Shown: positions 53,238-62,817 of the stretch, piece after piece | Layout of the letters: each line of letters opens with the position of its first letter | Position numbering within the stretch: the first letter of the stretch is position 1 | Assembly: GCF_003987855.1 (NCBI RefSeq) | Contig: NZ_RXIZ01000013.1 | Location: forward strand, 51,731-115,730 | Length of the DNA stretch: 64,000 bases | Reading direction: 5' to 3' | Source: Hyphomicrobium sp. | Lineage (GTDB): Bacteria; Pseudomonadota; Alphaproteobacteria; Rhizobiales; Hyphomicrobiaceae | Position numbers and translations under genes: made by a program | The notes under the pieces: generated by a model | The model's input: only the letters and a program-made list of their open reading frames with translations | The model's database searches: none | What the model was told of the DNA's origin: nothing

Positions 53238-53262
53238 GGTTTGCCTCGTGGTAAGGCAAACC
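53238..53262. repeat. inverted repeat upstream of the SDR gene
   Basis: GGTTTGCCT (53238-53246) and AGGCAAACC (53254-53262) pair perfectly over nine bases around a seven-base spacer, 26 bases before the SDR ATG. It could be an operator or an RNA hairpin in the leader. Confidence 0.5.
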
Positions 53263-53288
53263 CGCAGGTCCCCTTCAGCTGGAAGTCT

Positions 53289-54113
53289 ATGACACGAACG
53301 ATACTCATCACCGGATGCTCGTCCGGCATCGGCCTCGATGCGGCACGCACTCTACAGGAGCGCGGCTGGCGCGTGATCGCGACGGCGCGGAAGCCGGAAG
53401 ATCTTGCTCGGCTGAATAATTTCCTCAATGTCGAAGCCTTGCCTCTGGAGCTTTCGGATCCGCAGTCGATCGCCACTTGTGCCATTCGCGCGTTGGAGAT
53501 GACGCGTGGCAAGATCGATGCGCTGTTCAACAACGCTGCATTCGGCCAGCCCGGCGCGGTGGAAGATCTGACGCCTAAGCTGCTGCGCGAACAGTTCGAG
53601 GTCAACGTCGTCGGCACGCACGATCTCACGCGCCGTCTGATCCCCGCGATGCGCAAGAACGGCTCCGGGCGTATCGTCAATTGCTCCTCTGTGCTGGGGA
53701 TGATCGTTGCTCCCTATCGCGGGGCTTATTGCGCCTCGAAGTTTGCGCTGGAAGCGTTGACGACCTCGCTGCGTCTCGAACTCGAAGGGTCGGGAATTCA
53801 AGTCTCTTTGATCGAGCCGGGGCCTATCCGCTCGCGCTTCGTCGAGCATTCGGTGAATAGATTACTTGCCACGGTCGATATCGAAAACTCGCCGCATCGA
53901 AGCGTTTACCGCAGCCGTCTCGAAGCGATGCGGGCAGGCGGACAGCAGACGTTCAAACTCGAGCCTGAAGCTGTGACGAAGAAGTTGATTCATGCCTTGG
54001 AGAGCCGGCGTCCGCGACGGCACTATTACGTCACGACGCCAACATATCTCGCGGCCGCCATGCGGCGCGTCTTGCCGGCCTTTGCGATAGATTATTTCGC
54101 CCGCCGCTTCTGA
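53289..54113 (+). CDS. short-chain dehydrogenase/reductase
   Basis: 274 residues from ATG 53289; a TTG start 16 codons upstream would lie across an inverted repeat. Motifs: ILITGCSSGIG near the N-terminus, NNAAFGQPGAVEDL, NCSSVLGM and YCASK, the catalytic Tyr-x3-Lys. This is the classical SDR set; the wording resembles the retinol/oxidoreductase branch common in proteobacteria. It may be expressed after mcd but a hairpin separates them. The substrate is unknown. Confidence 0.92.
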   Translation: MTRTILITGCSSGIGLDAARTLQERGWRVIATARKPEDLARLNNFLNVEALPLELSDPQSIATCAIRALEMTRGKIDALFNNAAFGQPGAVEDLTPKLLREQFEVNVVGTHDLTRRLIPAMRKNGSGRIVNCSSVLGMIVAPYRGAYCASKFALEALTTSLRLELEGSGIQVSLIEPGPIRSRFVEHSVNRLLATVDIENSPHRSVYRSRLEAMRAGGQQTFKLEPEAVTKKLIHALESRRPRRHYYVTTPTYLAAAMRRVLPAFAIDYFARRF

Positions 54114-54634
54114 TCGGGAAGGTAGAGCGAGAGACTTGTTCGCCAGGCGTCAAGCTTCTCCTCGAAGGGTATGGTGTGGAGCGGGCTCGATGATGGAAGT
54201 TGAATGGTCGTAAAGCGTGCACCGTCGACCATGCCCGCTTTCACGACATGCCGGCGAAAAAGGTCATGGGCCTTCTGACCGTTGAAGGCGACGGCTTCAA
54301 TCGTCGGGTTGGCGGCGAAGAAGGTGGCGAAGTCGTTGACCGAAGGGTTGCGGATCGCTGCGTCCGAGCTGCCGATCCGTTCGGCTCCTGCAAGGACATC
54401 CCAGAGCGCCCAACGGTGCGCGTGCATCAGTGCTATGCGGTCGGGGTAAAGCATGGGAACGGGTTCTTGGATGAGAGCTGCGATCAGTGCCCAAAAGTGA
54501 TTGCGGCCGAACCCGTAGTATTGCTGAAGGCGCAGAGATTCTTCACCAGGAAGCGTCCCCAGGATCAGGAGCTTCGCTCGCTCGGGAACGATTGGCGGAA
54601 AGCTGTATTTGATCATCGAGATCGGATTGGCCAT
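54092..54634 (-). CDS. uracil-DNA glycosylase superfamily, hypoxanthine-DNA glycosylase-like
   Basis: 180 residues from ATG 54634; the frame extends upstream across rlmH and is not needed. Motif 1 is LGTLPGEESLRLQQYYGFGR followed by NHFW, typical of family 6 (HDG/DNA-deoxyinosine glycosylase); the second active-site loop is LPSSSPLHT. The family removes hypoxanthine (deaminated adenine) from DNA. It overlaps the convergent SDR gene by 22 bases and follows rlmH closely on the same strand. Confidence 0.85.
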   Translation of the reverse strand: MANPISMIKYSFPPIVPERAKLLILGTLPGEESLRLQQYYGFGRNHFWALIAALIQEPVPMLYPDRIALMHAHRWALWDVLAGAERIGSSDAAIRNPSVNDFATFFAANPTIEAVAFNGQKAHDLFRRHVVKAGMVDGARFTTIQLPSSSPLHTIPFEEKLDAWRTSLSLYLPDQKRRAK

Positions 54635-54645
54635 CGCGATGGGCC

Positions 54646-55128
54646 TTACGCCCGATGATAGGGGTGGCCCGACAGGATCGTCGTGGCTCGATACAACTGT
54701 TCCACCAGAACGACGCGCGCCAAGCCGTGAGGAAGTGTCAGCGAGCCGAGCGAAAGTTTCAACGCGGCAGCATCCAGTGCCGCTTCGCCGTGTCCATCTG
54801 GGCCGCCGATGAGAAAGACGCACGTATTCGTGCCTCCATCGCGCGTGGCCCGCATGAACGCGGCGAATGCTTCGCTCGTGAGTGATTTTCCGGTGGGTTC
54901 GAGAGCGACGACAAAATCACCGGAGCCGACGTCCTTTAACAGCCGCGCGGCCTCATCGCGCTTGCGCGTGGCGACATCGGGCGCGCGGCTTTCGGGTAGT
55001 TCGCGTATTTCGAGAGGGCCGAGGCCGAGCGGCTTGCCGGCGCCACTCATTCGCTTGGCATACCGCTCGACGATGGATCGTTCTTCCGGATCCTTCAACT
55101 TGCCGATCGCTGTAATGGCGATGCGCAT
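54646..55128 (-). CDS. rlmH: 23S rRNA (pseudouridine1915-N3)-methyltransferase
   Basis: 160 residues from ATG 55128 (RIAITAIGKLKDPEERSIVE). The SPOUT-class knot signature is complete: FLIGGPDGHG and LVEQLYRATTILSGHPYHR. RlmH methylates pseudouridine 1915 in helix 69 of 23S rRNA on assembled ribosomes. It is 63 bp downstream of rsfS, as in many bacteria. Confidence 0.96.
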   Translation of the reverse strand: MRIAITAIGKLKDPEERSIVERYAKRMSGAGKPLGLGPLEIRELPESRAPDVATRKRDEAARLLKDVGSGDFVVALEPTGKSLTSEAFAAFMRATRDGGTNTCVFLIGGPDGHGEAALDAAALKLSLGSLTLPHGLARVVLVEQLYRATTILSGHPYHRA

Positions 55129-55191
55129 CAATCGGACCCGCGCGGCCAATGGAGGGCCGCGTCATCAAGCAAGAAGGTTCGATCCGCGCGC

Positions 55192-55653
55192 TTAGTGCTG
55201 CGAGGATTCGCCGCGTCCGGCATCCGGCGGGATCTCCGCCTGCCACATCTTTTCGAGGTTGTAGAATTCACGAACCTCTGGCCGGAACACGTGGACGATC
55301 ACGTCGCCCGTGTCGATCAGCACCCAGTCGCAGGCGTTCAGCCCTTCGACGCGGACGCGAGCTTCGCCACGCGCTTTGATCTTTTCGCGCAGCTGCTCGG
55401 CGATGGCGCCGACGTGCCGATCGTTGCGGCCCGAAGCGACGACCATGAAGTCGCCCAATGCTGATTTGCCTTCGAGGGGAATGGAGACGATGTCCTCTGC
55501 CTTCGCGTCGTCCAGCCATTGGACGATGTCATCGAGCAGGGCTGCCGAGTCCGACGCCTTGGCGGCGGACGGGGCGATTGAGGAGCTCTTGCGAGCGGCC
55601 TCGGTTGTGGGTCGGATCAAGCGGCGAGCGTCCTTTGCTGGTTGGTCCCGCAT
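55192..55653 (-). CDS. rsfS: ribosomal silencing factor
   Basis: 153 residues from ATG 55653; a TTG nine bases upstream lies inside an inverted repeat. After a ~35-residue variable N-terminus, the RsfS/Iojap domain reads DDIVQWLDDAKAEDIVSIPL, GDFMVVASGRNDRHVGAIAE and DWVLIDTGDVIVHVFRPEVR, then FYNLEKMW. It binds ribosomal protein L14 and blocks subunit joining when nutrients fall. It lies between nadD and rlmH, the usual order. Confidence 0.96.
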   Translation of the reverse strand: MRDQPAKDARRLIRPTTEAARKSSSIAPSAAKASDSAALLDDIVQWLDDAKAEDIVSIPLEGKSALGDFMVVASGRNDRHVGAIAEQLREKIKARGEARVRVEGLNACDWVLIDTGDVIVHVFRPEVREFYNLEKMWQAEIPPDAGRGESSQH

Positions 55654-55661
55654 GTCACTCA

Positions 55662-55682
55662 AGGTCCGGACTCTCCGGACCT
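55662..55682. repeat. perfect inverted repeat at the rsfS start
   Basis: AGGTCCGGA (55662-55670) and TCCGGACCT (55674-55682) are separated by CTC. On the minus-strand RNA this hairpin ends nine bases before the rsfS ATG and could influence its translation, or end the nadD transcript. Confidence 0.6.
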
Positions 55683-55776
55683 CCTAATAATAGTGAGCGT
55701 CGCCCTTTGCTGCAATTGGAAAACCGCTCGGCACCGTCTTAAATATGTCATGAAACTCAACAACTTAAGTCGATTG

Positions 55777-56418
55777 CTAACCGTTTCCAGGCTTTGCAGT
55801 GCGCAAGGCGGTCGAGGAAAGGCCGGATAGGCGGATCGTCAGCAGCATCCAAGCCGGAGGGTTTTTGTTCGCCAGGGAGGCCGCTTCGGCCTCGGGTAGG
55901 CGGTATCGGCGCAGAGCCTGGGCGGCCGGAGACGCGAGGCCTGCGTGGCGCCATCCCGGACGGTCAACGACGGCGATCGGCATCATCTGCGCGATCTCGC
56001 GCCAGTGCTGCCAACGGTCGAATGACGCAAGGTTATCGGCGCCCATCACCCAGACGAAGCGCACCGCGGGAAAGCGGCGTTTCAGGAATGCGAGGGTCCC
56101 CGCAGTGAAGCGGGTGCCAAGCTCGCGTTCAAAGCCGGTGATTTTCATCCGCGGTCCGCGAGCGAATGCCTGCACGAGCTGCATTCGTCCTTCCAGCGGT
56201 GGCAGGCCATTGTGAGACTTCAACGGATTTCCGGGCGTGATCAGCCACCAGATCTGGTCGAGGCCGAGCCGCTTCATAGCGGCTTCGGCAGCGATACGAT
56301 GCCCTTCGTGAGGCGGATTGAACGTTCCGCCCATGATGCCGATGCGCTGCCCCGGAAGGCAGAGGGGCGTGCGGACGCGAAGGGAGCCAAAGCTTTGCAG
56401 CGGAATCTTTCGCGTCAA
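55777..56418 (-). CDS. nadD: nicotinate-nucleotide adenylyltransferase
   Basis: 213 residues from TTG 56418; no ATG precedes the motif. The nucleotidyltransferase signature IGIMGGTFNPPHEGH and a later WLITPGNPLKSHN, then FVWVMGADNLASFDRWQHW, fit NadD, which makes nicotinate adenine dinucleotide in NAD synthesis. It ends DQ-type with RLSGLSSTALR, typical of the family. proA lies 26 bp upstream. Confidence 0.95.
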   Translation of the reverse strand: MTRKIPLQSFGSLRVRTPLCLPGQRIGIMGGTFNPPHEGHRIAAEAAMKRLGLDQIWWLITPGNPLKSHNGLPPLEGRMQLVQAFARGPRMKITGFERELGTRFTAGTLAFLKRRFPAVRFVWVMGADNLASFDRWQHWREIAQMMPIAVVDRPGWRHAGLASPAAQALRRYRLPEAEAASLANKNPPAWMLLTIRLSGLSSTALRTAKPGNG

Positions 56419-56444
56419 CTCAGACGTGCCTCACTCCGCTCGCG

Positions 56445-57731
56445 TCACTTCGGCCGGATCTGGCCGGTGCCGCGCACCTTGTACTTGAAGCTCGTCAGTT
56501 GCTCCACCCCTACGGGGCCGCGGGCATGCATCTTGCCGGTGGCGATGCCGATTTCGCCGCCAAAACCGAATTCGCCACCGTCCGCGAACTGGGTCGAAGC
56601 ATTGACGAGCACGATGGCTGAATCGACTTCGTTGAGGAAGCGCTCGGCGGCGGACTCATCCTCGGTGATGATCGCGTCGGTATGTTGTGATCCGAACCGG
56701 GCGATGTGCTCGATTGCGCCCGCGACGCCGTCGACCAGCTTTATCGCGATCACCGCGTCCAAAAACTCCTTGCCGAAATCTTCGGGTGCAGCGGCTTTGA
56801 CGCGCGGGTCGGTCTTTTGTATCGAGGCGTCACCGCGGACCTCGCAGCCTGCTTCAAGCAACGCCGTGACCAGGGGCGTCACGATGTCGGCCGACGCGTT
56901 CTTGTCGATCAGTAGGCACTCGGTAGCGCCACATACGCCGGTGCGGCGCATTTTGGCGTTCACCACGAGCGGCACCGCGATGTCCATGTTCGCGGCCTTG
57001 TCCACATAGGTGTGGCAGATGCCTTCAAGATGCGCGAACACAGGCACGCGCGCTTCGGTCTGAACGCGCTCTACAAGGCTCTTGCCGCCGCGGGGCACGA
57101 TTACATCGATTGCGCCATCGAGACCACGCAGCATCATGCCGACGGCGTCGCGGTCGGTCGTCGGAACAAGCTGGATCGAAGCTTCCGGTAGGCCCGCCGC
57201 GCGCAACCCGTCCACCAGGCAAGCATGGATGGCCACGCTGGAATGATGGCTGTCCGATCCACCGCGCAGAATGGAAGCGTTGCCTGCTTTCAACGAGAGA
57301 GCACCGGCATCGGCAGTAACATTCGGCCGGCTTTCATAGATGATGCCGATCGTTCCAAGCGGAACCCGGACGCGCTGGAACTTGAGCCCGTTGGGTCGGG
57401 TCCATTCAGCGAGAACGGTGCCGACGGGATCGGGCAACTCCGCAATTTCATCGAGGCCCTTTGCGATAGCCTCGATGCGCTTTTCGTTGAGCTCCAAGCG
57501 GTCGACGTAGGAGGCGAGCCGGTTCGCAGACTTTGCGGCTTCGACATCCAGCACGTTGGCTTCTAGGATCTTCGGAACCGCTGCCCGCAGAGCTTTCGCA
57601 GCAGCCTTGAGGGCGGCGTTCTTTTCTTCCGGGGTTGCGATAGCGAGACGGCGGCTGGCGGCCTTTGCAGCGTCGCCGATACCGCGCATCAGCGCGGCGG
57701 TCTCGTTTTCGATGCGCTCAGGTTTGTTCAT
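56445..57731 (-). CDS. proA: glutamate-5-semialdehyde dehydrogenase (gamma-glutamyl phosphate reductase)
   Basis: 428 residues, ATG with AGGAC upstream. Family marks include [56 protein letters not shown] and [20 protein letters not shown]. It reduces gamma-glutamyl phosphate to glutamate semialdehyde with NADPH, the second step of proline synthesis. It follows proB with three bases between. Confidence 0.97.
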   Translation of the reverse strand: MNKPERIENETAALMRGIGDAAKAASRRLAIATPEEKNAALKAAAKALRAAVPKILEANVLDVEAAKSANRLASYVDRLELNEKRIEAIAKGLDEIAELPDPVGTVLAEWTRPNGLKFQRVRVPLGTIGIIYESRPNVTADAGALSLKAGNASILRGGSDSHHSSVAIHACLVDGLRAAGLPEASIQLVPTTDRDAVGMMLRGLDGAIDVIVPRGGKSLVERVQTEARVPVFAHLEGICHTYVDKAANMDIAVPLVVNAKMRRTGVCGATECLLIDKNASADIVTPLVTALLEAGCEVRGDASIQKTDPRVKAAAPEDFGKEFLDAVIAIKLVDGVAGAIEHIARFGSQHTDAIITEDESAAERFLNEVDSAIVLVNASTQFADGGEFGFGGEIGIATGKMHARGPVGVEQLTSFKYKVRGTGQIRPK

Positions 57732-57734
57732 CGT

Positions 57735-58895
57735 TCAAGTCCTCGTCAGCGCCATGTCATCCCGGTGGATGAGCGTAACCCGCCCCTCATATCCGAGGAT
57801 CGCGGCGGTCTCGCTTGATCGCTTGCCCATGATACGCCGGGCCTCCGCTGCAGTATAGGCAACCAATCCGCGGCCAAGTTCGCGGCCGTCGGCGGCGCGG
57901 ATGATGACGGCGTCGCCGCGATCAAATGAGCCATCAATGCGGGTGACGCCTGCAGGGAGTAGGCTTTTGCCGGTCAGCAGCGCCTTTTCTGCTCCTGCAT
58001 CGAGGAAGATCTGGCCATTGGGCACGAGCTGTCCTGAAATCCAACGCTTGCGCGCGGTTACCGGATCCGACTTGGCGATGAACCAGGTCACGCGGGCGCC
58101 CTGAGAAATCGCGCGCAGCGGATGCGCGATCTTGCCCGTGGTGATCACCATGTTCGTGCCCGCAGCGAGCGCGATCTTCCCGGCGGTGATCTTGGTCTTC
58201 ATTCCGCCTTTCGAGAGTTCGGTTCCGGCGTCGCCCGCCATCGCCTCTATCTCCGGCGTTATCTCGGTGACGAGAGGAATATGCTTCGCATCCGGATTCT
58301 CGTTCGGGGGAGCCGTGTAGAGGCCATCGATATCCGACAGCAGGACGAGGCAATCGGCCGACATCATCGATGCCACTCGGGCCGACAAGCGATCGTTGTC
58401 GCCATAACGAATTTCGGCCGTTGCAACGGTGTCGTTCTCGTTGACGACCGGAATGGCCTTCAGCCCCAAGAGAACTTCGATGGTGTTGCGGGCGTTGAGA
58501 TATCGCCGGCGCTCTTCCGTATCGCCGAGCGTCAGCAGAATTTGTGCGGCCGTCAAACCGCGGGCCGCAGCCAGTTCCTGATAGGCGTGCGCCAGGCTGA
58601 TCTGGCCGACGGCTGCTGCAGCCTGGCTCTGCTCCAAGGCGAGCGGACCCTTGGGAAGCTTCAGCATGTGGCGGCCAAGCGCAATCGATCCGGACGAGAC
58701 GAGAATGATCTCCTTCCCCGCGCCTGCCAGTTCAGCGACATCGTCCAGGAGGGAATTGAGCCACGCGGACTTGATGCCTCCCGTCTCGCGGTCGGTCAGG
58801 AGTGCGGACCCGATCTTGACGACGATTCGCTGCGCGTCTGCCCACTCGGGGCGAGGAGCGAGAGTCGAAGCTTCGAGTGCGGGTGAACCGGCCAT
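57735..58895 (-). CDS. proB: glutamate 5-kinase
   Basis: 386 residues. The kinase domain shows [36 protein letters not shown] and [20 protein letters not shown]; a C-terminal PUA domain follows ([20 protein letters not shown] and later). It phosphorylates glutamate and is feedback inhibited by proline in known members. It is the promoter-proximal gene of the proBA pair. Confidence 0.97.
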   Translation of the reverse strand: MAGSPALEASTLAPRPEWADAQRIVVKIGSALLTDRETGGIKSAWLNSLLDDVAELAGAGKEIILVSSGSIALGRHMLKLPKGPLALEQSQAAAAVGQISLAHAYQELAAARGLTAAQILLTLGDTEERRRYLNARNTIEVLLGLKAIPVVNENDTVATAEIRYGDNDRLSARVASMMSADCLVLLSDIDGLYTAPPNENPDAKHIPLVTEITPEIEAMAGDAGTELSKGGMKTKITAGKIALAAGTNMVITTGKIAHPLRAISQGARVTWFIAKSDPVTARKRWISGQLVPNGQIFLDAGAEKALLTGKSLLPAGVTRIDGSFDRGDAVIIRAADGRELGRGLVAYTAAEARRIMGKRSSETAAILGYEGRVTLIHRDDMALTRT

Positions 58896-59036
58896 TGGCG
58901 TCTCGGAATTGCGAAATAGGGTGCTTGGGGAGCGTTATCTGCAAATGTGGGCGTTCGAGCAAGGGGACGCCATAGCATACCGGTAATGTGTCGCCGGGTT
59001 TACCGACAATGCTGGCTAAACGCCTCTAAACGCCTT

Positions 59037-60131
59037 CTACGGCACGAAGGATAGGAACATAAACGTCCCAAAGATCACAAGGTGAAGGAAGCCGAAGAGA
59101 ACGTTGGTTCGGCCTGTTCCAAACGTCAGCATGCTTGCTCCCAGTGTCATCACCAAAAGCGTCAGGTCCCCTGGTTCCAAGCCGAGCACGAGCGGTTTGT
59201 GCAGGAACAGATTGGCTGCGGCAATGGCTGGGATCGTCAAGCCGATCGTCGCCAGCGTCGAGCCGAGCGCGAGGTTGAGGCTCTTTTGAAGGTCGTTCTT
59301 CTGGGCGGACCTTACGGCCGCGATTGACTCCGGCGTGAGCACGATGAGGGCGATGATGACGCCGCTGATGCTTCCGGGCGCATCAAGCTTGGACACGCCG
59401 ACATTGATGACGACAGCGATGATCTTTGCCAGCAAAACGACCGCCGCCAAAGCCACGCACAGGAAGAACGCGGAGAGCGCAAGCTTGCCCTCGGATGGAG
59501 TTTCTGTCGCGTTGGGGTATTCGCCGACGAAGTAGCCACGATGCAGCACGGTCTGGGTGTAGAGAAAAACCAGATAGAGCGCGATCGTGCCGACGCTGAT
59601 GAAAATCAGCTGGCTCTCGGAATAGACGCCGCCGGGTGTCGTCGTCGTATAGTTGGGCAGTATGAGCGTCATCGTGCTGAGAACGATCAGCACCGCCAGA
59701 TAGATTTTTGTCGACGTGACGTCGAAGCTTTGCTCCCGGTAGCGCAATCCACCAACGACGATGCACAATCCAACGAGGCCCGTCGTCACGATCATGATGA
59801 CGGCGAACACGGTCTCTCGCACAAGCGTCGGCGTCGCCTTGCCGGTAAGCATCAGAGAAATGATGAGCGCCAGTTCGATGATGGTCACGGCGACGGTCAG
59901 CACCAAGGTGCCCACGGGCTCGCCCATGATGTGGGCGACTTCTTCCGCGTGATAAACGGCGGCAAAAACCGCGCCGATGAGCAGCGGTACGACGAGCAGT
60001 GTATTCACGATGCCCAAGGTCGAGAGGGCGAAGTCGTCGCCATAGCCGGTCGCGGTGGCTTCGATGAACAATAGCAATCCGAGAACAGGCAAGATCCATG
60101 TCCAGGCCGGTGTGCGCGCCGAATGGGTCAT
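59037..60131 (-). CDS. chaA: Ca2+/H+ antiporter (CaCA superfamily)
   Basis: 364 residues, AGGAAG before the ATG. Eleven or so hydrophobic helices; the two alpha repeats contain the acidic motifs HAEEVAHIMGEPVGTLVLTV and LIVLTPESIAAVRSA that bind cation in this superfamily. The short size and wording match bacterial ChaA/Cax proteins that expel calcium (and possibly sodium) using the proton gradient. It sits between obgE and proB, interrupting the usual adjacency. Confidence 0.9.
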   Translation of the reverse strand: MTHSARTPAWTWILPVLGLLLFIEATATGYGDDFALSTLGIVNTLLVVPLLIGAVFAAVYHAEEVAHIMGEPVGTLVLTVAVTIIELALIISLMLTGKATPTLVRETVFAVIMIVTTGLVGLCIVVGGLRYREQSFDVTSTKIYLAVLIVLSTMTLILPNYTTTTPGGVYSESQLIFISVGTIALYLVFLYTQTVLHRGYFVGEYPNATETPSEGKLALSAFFLCVALAAVVLLAKIIAVVINVGVSKLDAPGSISGVIIALIVLTPESIAAVRSAQKNDLQKSLNLALGSTLATIGLTIPAIAAANLFLHKPLVLGLEPGDLTLLVMTLGASMLTFGTGRTNVLFGFLHLVIFGTFMFLSFVP

Positions 60132-60247
60132 TTCAAATCTTCCTGTTTTGGGAAATAAGGTGGCTGGAACGCTATCTTGGGGGACTTGCGCGCTACCAGC
60201 AAGACATCTGCGCCGCTACGAAGATGGTCGCCTGACGCAGGGAGGCA

Positions 60248-61288
60248 TCATGGCTGCCAGGTGCCGGTCTCGTCCCCACCGGCGTCTTCGTCGCTGTCAT
60301 TGGCACGTGTGATTTCTCGTGCGAGCGCATAAAGCGCCTCCTTCACGCCCTGGCCCGAGACTGCCGACAATACCAGCGGGGTCTTGCGAGCCGCTTTCTT
60401 CAGAAGTTCGCGGCGCTCGTTCAACGCCGCTTCGTCGAGAGCATCGCATTTTGAGAGCGCGACGATCTCCTTCTTTTTCTCGATGCCGCTGCCGTAGGCC
60501 TTGAGCTCGCGGCGAACGGTTTTGTAATCCCGCCCGACGTCATCCGAGGTCGCATCCACGAGATGGAGAAGAACGCGGCAGCGCTCGATGTGACTGAGGA
60601 AGCGGTCGCCCAGCCCGGCGCCATCGTGCGCGCCTTCGATCAGTCCCGGAATATCGGCAAGCACGAAGTCGGTCTCCCCGGCCTGCACGACGCCGAGATT
60701 GGGATGCAATGTCGTGAAAGGATAATCGGCAATCTTCGGTTTGGCTGCAGAGACGGCAGCAAGAAACGTCGACTTACCCGCGTTCGGCAGGCCGACAAGC
60801 CCCGCATCGGCGATGAGCTTGAGCTTCAGCCAGATCGTCAGCTCTTCGCCGGGCTGGCCCGGATTGGCATGACGCGGAGCCTGATTTGTCGCGCTCTTGA
60901 AATGGGCGTTGCCGAAGCCGCCGTTGCCACCTTTGGCGAGGCGGATGCGTTCGCCAGGCGCCGTCAGGTCGGCGAGCAACGTTTCACCGTCCTCGGCGAA
61001 TACCTGCGTGCCGGGTGGCACTTTGATCACCATGTCCTTGCCGTTGGGTCCGGCGCGGTTCTGACCCATGCCCGGCGTGCCGTTTCCGGCAAAGAAGTGC
61101 TGCTGATAGCGATAGTCGATGAGCGTGTTGAGGTTCTGGACGCACTCGACCCAAACATCGCCGCCTTTGCCGCCGTCGCCGCCATTGGGACCGCCGAACT
61201 CAATGAACTTCTCACGACGAAAGGCGATGCAACCGTTGCCGCCGGCACCGGAGCGAATATAAATTTTTGCCTGGTCCAAGAATTTCAT
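60248..61288 (-). CDS. obgE: Obg-family GTPase
   Basis: 346 residues from ATG 61288. The glycine-rich Obg fold ([33 protein letters not shown]) precedes a GTPase with G1 GLPNAGKS near 160-167, G3 [12 protein letters not shown] and G4 SKCDALDE. Obg acts in late 50S assembly and the stringent response. The ATG overlaps the upstream GNAT stop (ATGA), so translation is coupled. A short acidic tail ends the protein. Confidence 0.97.
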   Translation of the reverse strand: MKFLDQAKIYIRSGAGGNGCIAFRREKFIEFGGPNGGDGGKGGDVWVECVQNLNTLIDYRYQQHFFAGNGTPGMGQNRAGPNGKDMVIKVPPGTQVFAEDGETLLADLTAPGERIRLAKGGNGGFGNAHFKSATNQAPRHANPGQPGEELTIWLKLKLIADAGLVGLPNAGKSTFLAAVSAAKPKIADYPFTTLHPNLGVVQAGETDFVLADIPGLIEGAHDGAGLGDRFLSHIERCRVLLHLVDATSDDVGRDYKTVRRELKAYGSGIEKKKEIVALSKCDALDEAALNERRELLKKAARKTPLVLSAVSGQGVKEALYALAREITRANDSDEDAGGDETGTWQP

Positions 61289-61806
61289 GACGCTCGCGCC
61301 CGGATAGCCATCGTCCACGGCCGGCGACGCTCGTATGCAAGCGCAGGAAGCTCGCATTGGCGCGCTTCGCACCAGCCGGTCGCAGCGCCCGTGAACCTGA
61401 AGCCAAGCTTCTTGATCACGCGAGCTGACGCATCATTGCCAGCGAGATGTTTGCAGGTGAACCGGCGAATGCCGGCTTTCGAGAATCCGTACGCCATCAC
61501 AGCGCGTGCGGCTTCCGTGGCATATCCGCGACCCCAGTAGGGCTTGCCGATCCAGTATCCGAGTTCAGCGTCGCCGTCGTCATCGAGCGTAAAACCGCAG
61601 ATGCCGATCAGATCGCCGTCGAGTTCGATACCGAAGACTTCTTCCTGATCGGTGACGCCATCGACCCACTGGTGCGCGGCTTCTTCCGAGTAGGGAAAAG
61701 GAATGCGACCCGTCATGCTTGCCACATCCCAATCGCCAGCGAGCGCGGCGATGCGCAGTGCATCATCGCGGACGATAGTCCTTAGGCGGAGACGAGCGGT
61801 CTTCAT
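61285..61806 (-). CDS. GNAT-family N-acetyltransferase (RimJ/RimL-like)
   Basis: 173 residues. Motifs typical of the RimJ/L branch: [60 protein letters not shown] (acetyl-CoA loop) and VIKKLGFRF. These enzymes acetylate N-terminal or small-molecule amines; the substrate here is not known. The stop overlaps the obgE start. In many relatives a GNAT gene occupies this exact position between rpmA and obgE. Confidence 0.93.
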   Translation of the reverse strand: MKTARLRLRTIVRDDALRIAALAGDWDVASMTGRIPFPYSEEAAHQWVDGVTDQEEVFGIELDGDLIGICGFTLDDDGDAELGYWIGKPYWGRGYATEAARAVMAYGFSKAGIRRFTCKHLAGNDASARVIKKLGFRFTGAATGWCEARQCELPALAYERRRPWTMAIRARAS

Positions 61807-61855
61807 GGCATCCGTTCGTGTGCGGCGACACGTTCACGATATGAGGCGGGATCTC

Positions 61856-61887
61856 AAAAGGCAAAAGGGGACGGCAACGCCATCCCC
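61856..61887 (-). terminator. rho-independent terminator of rplU-rpmA
   Basis: On the minus strand GGGGATGGC and GCCGTCCCC pair around a GTT loop, with two short mismatches, followed by TTTTGCCTTTT. It starts 34 bases past the rpmA stop. Confidence 0.85.
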
Positions 61888-61921
61888 GTAGTGCGTACAA
61901 CCTGGTTCGGTGGCGAGCGGC

Positions 61922-62194
61922 TTATTCGGCCGCGATCGGCTTCGCCGGCTTCACCGAGATATAGATGCGGCCGTTGCGCTTGGTGGCGAACTCGACCGTA
62001 CCTTCCTCGACTGCGAAGATCGTGTGGTCGGTACCCATGCCAACGCCGGAACCTGGATGCCACTGCGTGCCGCGCTGGCGGCAGAGAATGTTGCCAGGGA
62101 TGACGTATTCGCCGCCGTAGCGCTTGATGCCAAGGCGTTTGCTTTCTGAGTCGCGGCCGTTGCGTGTCGAACCGCCTGCTTTCTTTTGTGCCAT
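61922..62194 (-). CDS. rpmA: 50S ribosomal protein L27
   Basis: 90 residues, beginning [20 protein letters not shown], followed by [14 protein letters not shown] and [10 protein letters not shown], the invariant L27 features. L27 touches the peptidyl-transferase centre with its N-terminus. No N-terminal leader of the firmicute type is present. It lies 29 bp downstream of rplU in the same operon. Confidence 0.98.
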   Translation of the reverse strand: MAQKKAGGSTRNGRDSESKRLGIKRYGGEYVIPGNILCRQRGTQWHPGSGVGMGTDHTIFAVEEGTVEFATKRNGRIYISVKPAKPIAAE

Positions 62195-62223
62195 TTCAAA
62201 ATCCTCGAATGGGCGGCGGTTCG

Positions 62224-62538
62224 TTACGCGCCTGCGATGTCGGTGATGCGCACGATGGAGAGGTCCTGACGGTGACCTTTCTTGCGGCGCGAGTTCTTGC
62301 GGCGGCGCTTTTTGAAGGCGATCAGCTTGGGTCCGCGTGAGTGCTCGACGAGCTCGGCGATGACCTTGGCGCCCGATACGAACGGCGCGCCGATCGTGAC
62401 GTCGGCACCCGAGCCGACCATCAGAACTTCGCCGAATTCCACCTTCGCGCCAGCGTCGCCCGAGACGCGTTCGATGGTGACGACATCATCCTTGGAAACG
62501 CGGTATTGCTTGCCGCCTGTCTTAATGACAGCGTACAT
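62224..62538 (-). CDS. rplU: 50S ribosomal protein L21
   Basis: 104 residues, beginning [18 protein letters not shown], with the basic RNA-binding patch [17 protein letters not shown] and the conserved end RITDI. It binds 23S rRNA domain I. It heads the rplU-rpmA operon. Confidence 0.98.
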   Translation of the reverse strand: MYAVIKTGGKQYRVSKDDVVTIERVSGDAGAKVEFGEVLMVGSGADVTIGAPFVSGAKVIAELVEHSRGPKLIAFKKRRRKNSRRKKGHRQDLSIVRITDIAGA

Positions 62539-62585
62539 GGTCTTGTCCTTTCGGCCGTTTAGGCCTGTTACCGCGCCCTATGGCG

Positions 62586-62601
62586 TCACCGAAAACGGTG
62601 A
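62586..62601 (-). promoter_or_regulatory. leader hairpin upstream of rplU
   Basis: TCACCG-TTTT-CGGTGA on the minus strand, 48-63 bases before the rplU ATG. It may be part of an autoregulatory leader; a second imperfect palindrome lies at 62614-62634. Confidence 0.35.
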
Positions 62602-62817
62602 TCTTTCAAGGGGTTGCTTGGCTAAGCCAGCAAGGAGCCTCGGGCAGCGCATTAATGCGGGCAGGTTTCCTGCTCCGCAAGAGGCGGCTTTATTGTCGAA
62701 CTGAGGCCAGATGTCAATTGCAGCGCGGCATAATGAGGACCGCGGCACCGCCTAAAACCTCGCAAATTCTGGCCGAGATCCCAAGTATGCTGTTCGTGGG
62801 ATATCACAGGAGCAGCA

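Noticed and set aside
54635..54823. 63-codon N-terminal extension of the DNA glycosylase
   Set aside because: It would overlap rlmH and is Arg-rich without family sequence; the family motif begins soon after ATG 54634.
55149..55191. possible extra short gene between rlmH and rsfS
   Set aside because: Only a spacer; no start with a ribosome binding site.
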